Below are positions 61,794 to 64,000 of a stretch of 64,000 nt of DNA, in pieces (the stretch's first letter is position 1; every line of letters begins with the position of its first letter). A model generated the notes under the pieces. The model saw only the letters and a list, made by a program, of their open reading frames with translations. It had not been told where the DNA came from and searched no databases. Both the position numbers and the translations under genes were made by a program. Location: assembly GCF_008710275.1 (NCBI RefSeq), contig NZ_VYQE01000001.1, positions 186,001-250,000 on the forward strand, written 5' to 3'. The stretch is from Histidinibacterium aquaticum (GTDB lineage: Bacteria; Pseudomonadota; Alphaproteobacteria; Rhodobacterales; Rhodobacteraceae).

Positions 61794-62291
61794 CTAGACG
61801 TTCCCGCGCATGAAGACGGCGAGACCCCGGTCGAAATCCGCGAGCACCAGGGCGTTGCCGCCGGGATCGTAGATCGTCCATGCCCCGGGCGTCATCAGGA
61901 CCGCGAAGACGCCGCGCGCGATATGCTCCGGCATGCATTCCCGCGGTCCGGTGGCCGACGACAGCAAACCAAGGCCCTTGGGCAAGTCCTTCGACATCAT
62001 CGCCCGGCTGAAATCGTTGGGCGAACGGCCTGCCATGTGGATAGCCACCGCATGCCCCTGTCCGACGTGCCAGAGCGCCCGATCCACGTCCGAGACGTGG
62101 TAGAGCGTGCCGCGCGCCCTGTTCCGCGTCAGCCGGTAGACCGCCACGGCGCAGTACGGCGAGGCGTTGAAGAAGACCTCCTCCCCCGGGTAGAGCCAGG
62201 CCTCCGTCGTTGCGCGCGCAGTCTGTGAGCTGTCCACGCGGCAGCCCGAGAGCGTCATCGAGACAACCAGAATGACAATGAACCGTGCCAC
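61794..62291 (-). CDS. Hypothetical lipoprotein (165 aa)
   Basis: A signal ending MTLSGC gives a lipidated, envelope-bound protein. The mature part is a small beta-rich domain (VDRALWHVGQGHAVAIHMAGR ... LVLADFDRGLAVFMRG). Starts at GTG 62289-62291. It lies between DUF4174 and pccA. Function unknown. Confidence 0.75.
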   Translation of the reverse strand: MARFIVILVVSMTLSGCRVDSSQTARATTEAWLYPGEEVFFNASPYCAVAVYRLTRNRARGTLYHVSDVDRALWHVGQGHAVAIHMAGRSPNDFSRAMMSKDLPKGLGLLSSATGPRECMPEHIARGVFAVLMTPGAWTIYDPGGNALVLADFDRGLAVFMRGNV

Positions 62292-62365
62292 GCGTGTGCC
62301 GCCCTTTCCCCCCGGGAGAGAGCCTAGCCGCGAGAGCTTTCGGATCGGTTAGGGCGCGCATGGCC

Positions 62366-64000
62366 TCATTCGAACTCCATGATGACGTCGTCCACCGCGA
62401 GGCTGTCTCCCGCCCCCGCGTTGACCCTGGAGACCACCGCCCGCCGCTCGGCGCGCAGGATGTTCTCCATCTTCATCGCCTCCACGGTGCAGAGCGCCTG
62501 GCCCTCCTGCACCTCCTGGCCCTCCTCCACGTCGATCTTCACGACGAGGCCCGGCATCGGGCAGAGCAGCATCTTGGAGGTATCGGGGGGGACCTTCTCG
62601 GGCATCAGCGCGGCAAGCTCGGCCTGCCGGGGCGTGCGGACATGGACCTTGAGGTCGGCGCCGCGTGAGCGGAGGCGGAAGCCGCCGGAGATCTTCTCGA
62701 CCTTCAGGACCAGGGGCTGACCGCCGACCGTCAGCCGCGCCAGGGAGCGCCCCGGCGTCCAGTCGCTCTCGACACGGGTCTCGGCACCGTCGGCGAAACG
62801 CACCGTTGCGCCCGAGCGGTCGGCGTCGACGGTCACGGCCTGGGACTGGCCCTGCAGCGAGACGACCCAGTCCGCGCCCACCCTGCGTTCGTGGTTGCCC
62901 AGCCGGCCGGAGACGCGGGTGCGCCGGATCTCGGCGACCCGGTTCATCGCGGCGGCGGCGGCGGCGATCCGGCGGATGGCCTCGTCGGGCAGGGTCACGC
63001 CCTCGAAGCCCTCGGGGTACTCCTCGGCGATGAAGCCCGTGGTCATCTTGCCCGAGACGAAGCGCGGATGGTCCATGACGGCGGAGAGGAACGGCAGGTT
63101 GTGCCCGATCCCCTCGACCTCGAAGCCGTCGAGCGCGCGGCGCATCTCCTCGATCGCCTCCGACCGGGTCGGCGCCCAGGTGCAGAGCTTGGCGATCATC
63201 GGGTCGTAGAACATCGAGATCTCGCCGCCCTCGAAGACCCCGGTGTCGTTGCGCACCGCGCGGGTCGGGCCAGCCTCTTCCGCGGGCGGTCTGTACCTGG
63301 TCAACCGGCCGATGGACGGCAGAAAGCCCCGGTAGGGATCCTCGGCGTAGAGCCGGCTCTCGATGGCCCAGCCCGTGAGCGTCACGTCCTCCTGCCTGAT
63401 CGAGAGCGGCTCGCCGTGGGCGACCCGGATCATCTGTTCGACAAGGTCGATGCCGGTGATGAGCTCGGTCACCGGATGCTCCACCTGCAGGCGGGTGTTC
63501 ATCTCGAGGAAGTAGAAGTTCCGCTCGCCGTCCACGATGAACTCGACCGTCCCGGCCGAGGCGTATCCCACGGCCTGGGCCAGCGCGACGGCCTGCTCGC
63601 CCATCTTCTTGCGCGTCGCCTCGTCGAGGAAAGGCGACGGAGCCTCCTCGATGACCTTCTGGTTGCGGCGCTGGATCGAGCACTCACGCTCGCCGAGGTA
63701 GATGCAGTTGCCGTCGCCGTCGGCGAGAACCTGGATCTCGATGTGCCGGGGTTGGGTGACGAACTTCTCGATGAAGATGCGGTCATCTCCGAAGCTGGCG
63801 GAGGCCTCGTTCTTGGAGGACTGGAAGCCCTCGCGCGCCTCCTCGTCGTTCCAGGCGATCCGCATGCCCTTGCCGCCGCCCCCGGCACTGGCCTTGATCA
63901 TCACCGGGTAGCCGATCTCGCCGCTGATCTTCACCGCCTCGTCCGCGTCCTCGATCAGCCCCATGTATCCGGGCACGGTGGAAACCCCGGCCTCCTGGGC
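62366..64000 (-). CDS. pccA: Propionyl/acetyl-CoA carboxylase biotin-containing alpha subunit (N-terminus beyond window)
   Basis: The window ends inside this gene; the frame is open to base 64000. Visible are most of the ATP-grasp biotin carboxylase domain (ASAGGGGKGMRIAW, FIEKFVTQPRHIEIQ, GERECSIQRRNQK), the linker, and the C-terminal biotinyl domain with the biotin Lys in EAMKMEN. It carboxylates biotin for transfer to propionyl-CoA, giving methylmalonyl-CoA for the mutase encoded nearby. The N-terminal 120 or so residues are missing only because of the window edge. Confidence 0.95.
   Translation of the reverse strand, partial: AQEAGVSTVPGYMGLIEDADEAVKISGEIGYPVMIKASAGGGGKGMRIAWNDEEAREGFQSSKNEASASFGDDRIFIEKFVTQPRHIEIQVLADGDGNCIYLGERECSIQRRNQKVIEEAPSPFLDEATRKKMGEQAVALAQAVGYASAGTVEFIVDGERNFYFLEMNTRLQVEHPVTELITGIDLVEQMIRVAHGEPLSIRQEDVTLTGWAIESRLYAEDPYRGFLPSIGRLTRYRPPAEEAGPTRAVRNDTGVFEGGEISMFYDPMIAKLCTWAPTRSEAIEEMRRALDGFEVEGIGHNLPFLSAVMDHPRFVSGKMTTGFIAEEYPEGFEGVTLPDEAIRRIAAAAAAMNRVAEIRRTRVSGRLGNHERRVGADWVVSLQGQSQAVTVDADRSGATVRFADGAETRVESDWTPGRSLARLTVGGQPLVLKVEKISGGFRLRSRGADLKVHVRTPRQAELAALMPEKVPPDTSKMLLCPMPGLVVKIDVEEGQEVQEGQALCTVEAMKMENILRAERRAVVSRVNAGAGDSLAVDDVIMEFE

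Overview
The window is ordinary chromosome from a high-GC alphaproteobacterium, most likely a member of the Rhodobacteraceae (Roseobacter/Rhodobacter group). This is inferred from gene content and order: surE-pcm-NlpD-like-DUF815-tatCBA, a short type-2 prolyl-tRNA synthetase, hdaA-ppk-ppx, an LdtR-type MarR regulator, and a pccA/methylmalonyl-CoA mutase neighbourhood. Gene density is very high, many starts are GTG, and ATGA/GTGA stop-start overlaps are frequent. No rRNA, tRNA, CRISPR array, transposase or integrase was recognised.

Layout. 1-9.5 kb: the tail of a DegT-type aminotransferase, an EamA exporter with an RNA methyltransferase, radA, cvpA, a cyanide-insensitive-type bd oxidase operon (cydA-cydB-DUF2474) and purF. 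9.6-19.4 kb: small conserved genes, a sulfotransferase-like protein, an SDR, the surE-pcm-NlpD-like cell-division/repair group, DUF815 plus the Tat translocase operon, a WYL/YafY-type regulator with a palindrome over its own leader, an OmpV/MipA porin-like protein, a TerB protein and an orphan PhnD-like protein. 19.4-27.9 kb: an amine or amino-acid uptake and gamma-glutamylation cluster (ABC importer, two glutamine-synthetase-like ligases, a class I amidotransferase and an FAD amine oxidase). The first ligase carries an N-terminal XRE helix-turn-helix, an unusual regulator-enzyme fusion.

28-38.9 kb: LdtR-type regulator, sdhE with an overlapping XRE regulator, an aspartate-type aminotransferase, a tyrosine-phosphatase-like protein, a MATE pump, a lytic transglycosylase, an epimerase, a 1-Cys peroxiredoxin and parE. 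Directly after parE (38.88-39.65 kb) lies a clearly AT-rich two-gene islet: a three-helix membrane protein and a 46-residue basic Pro/Lys-rich protein. It is followed by a large palindrome and a 15-C homopolymer. This is the strongest candidate for recently acquired DNA of unknown function.

40-64 kb: envelope lipoproteins, a cytochrome c, lolD-lolC, an orphan Tat-exported peptide-type binding protein, ThuA-like, DUF2937 and GAF proteins, proS, an AI-2E family permease, hdaA-ppk-ppx (polyphosphate metabolism), a translationally coupled minus-strand run (methylmalonyl-CoA mutase, VOC, GNAT, DjlA-like, endonuclease/phosphatase), and pccA, whose N-terminus is cut by the window edge. Mutase and pccA together indicate propionyl-CoA to succinyl-CoA catabolism.

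A perfect 14-16 bp palindrome of the form TGTCCAA-N2-TTGGACA occurs upstream of two unrelated genes (40.3 kb and 54.2 kb) and may mark an unrecognised regulon.
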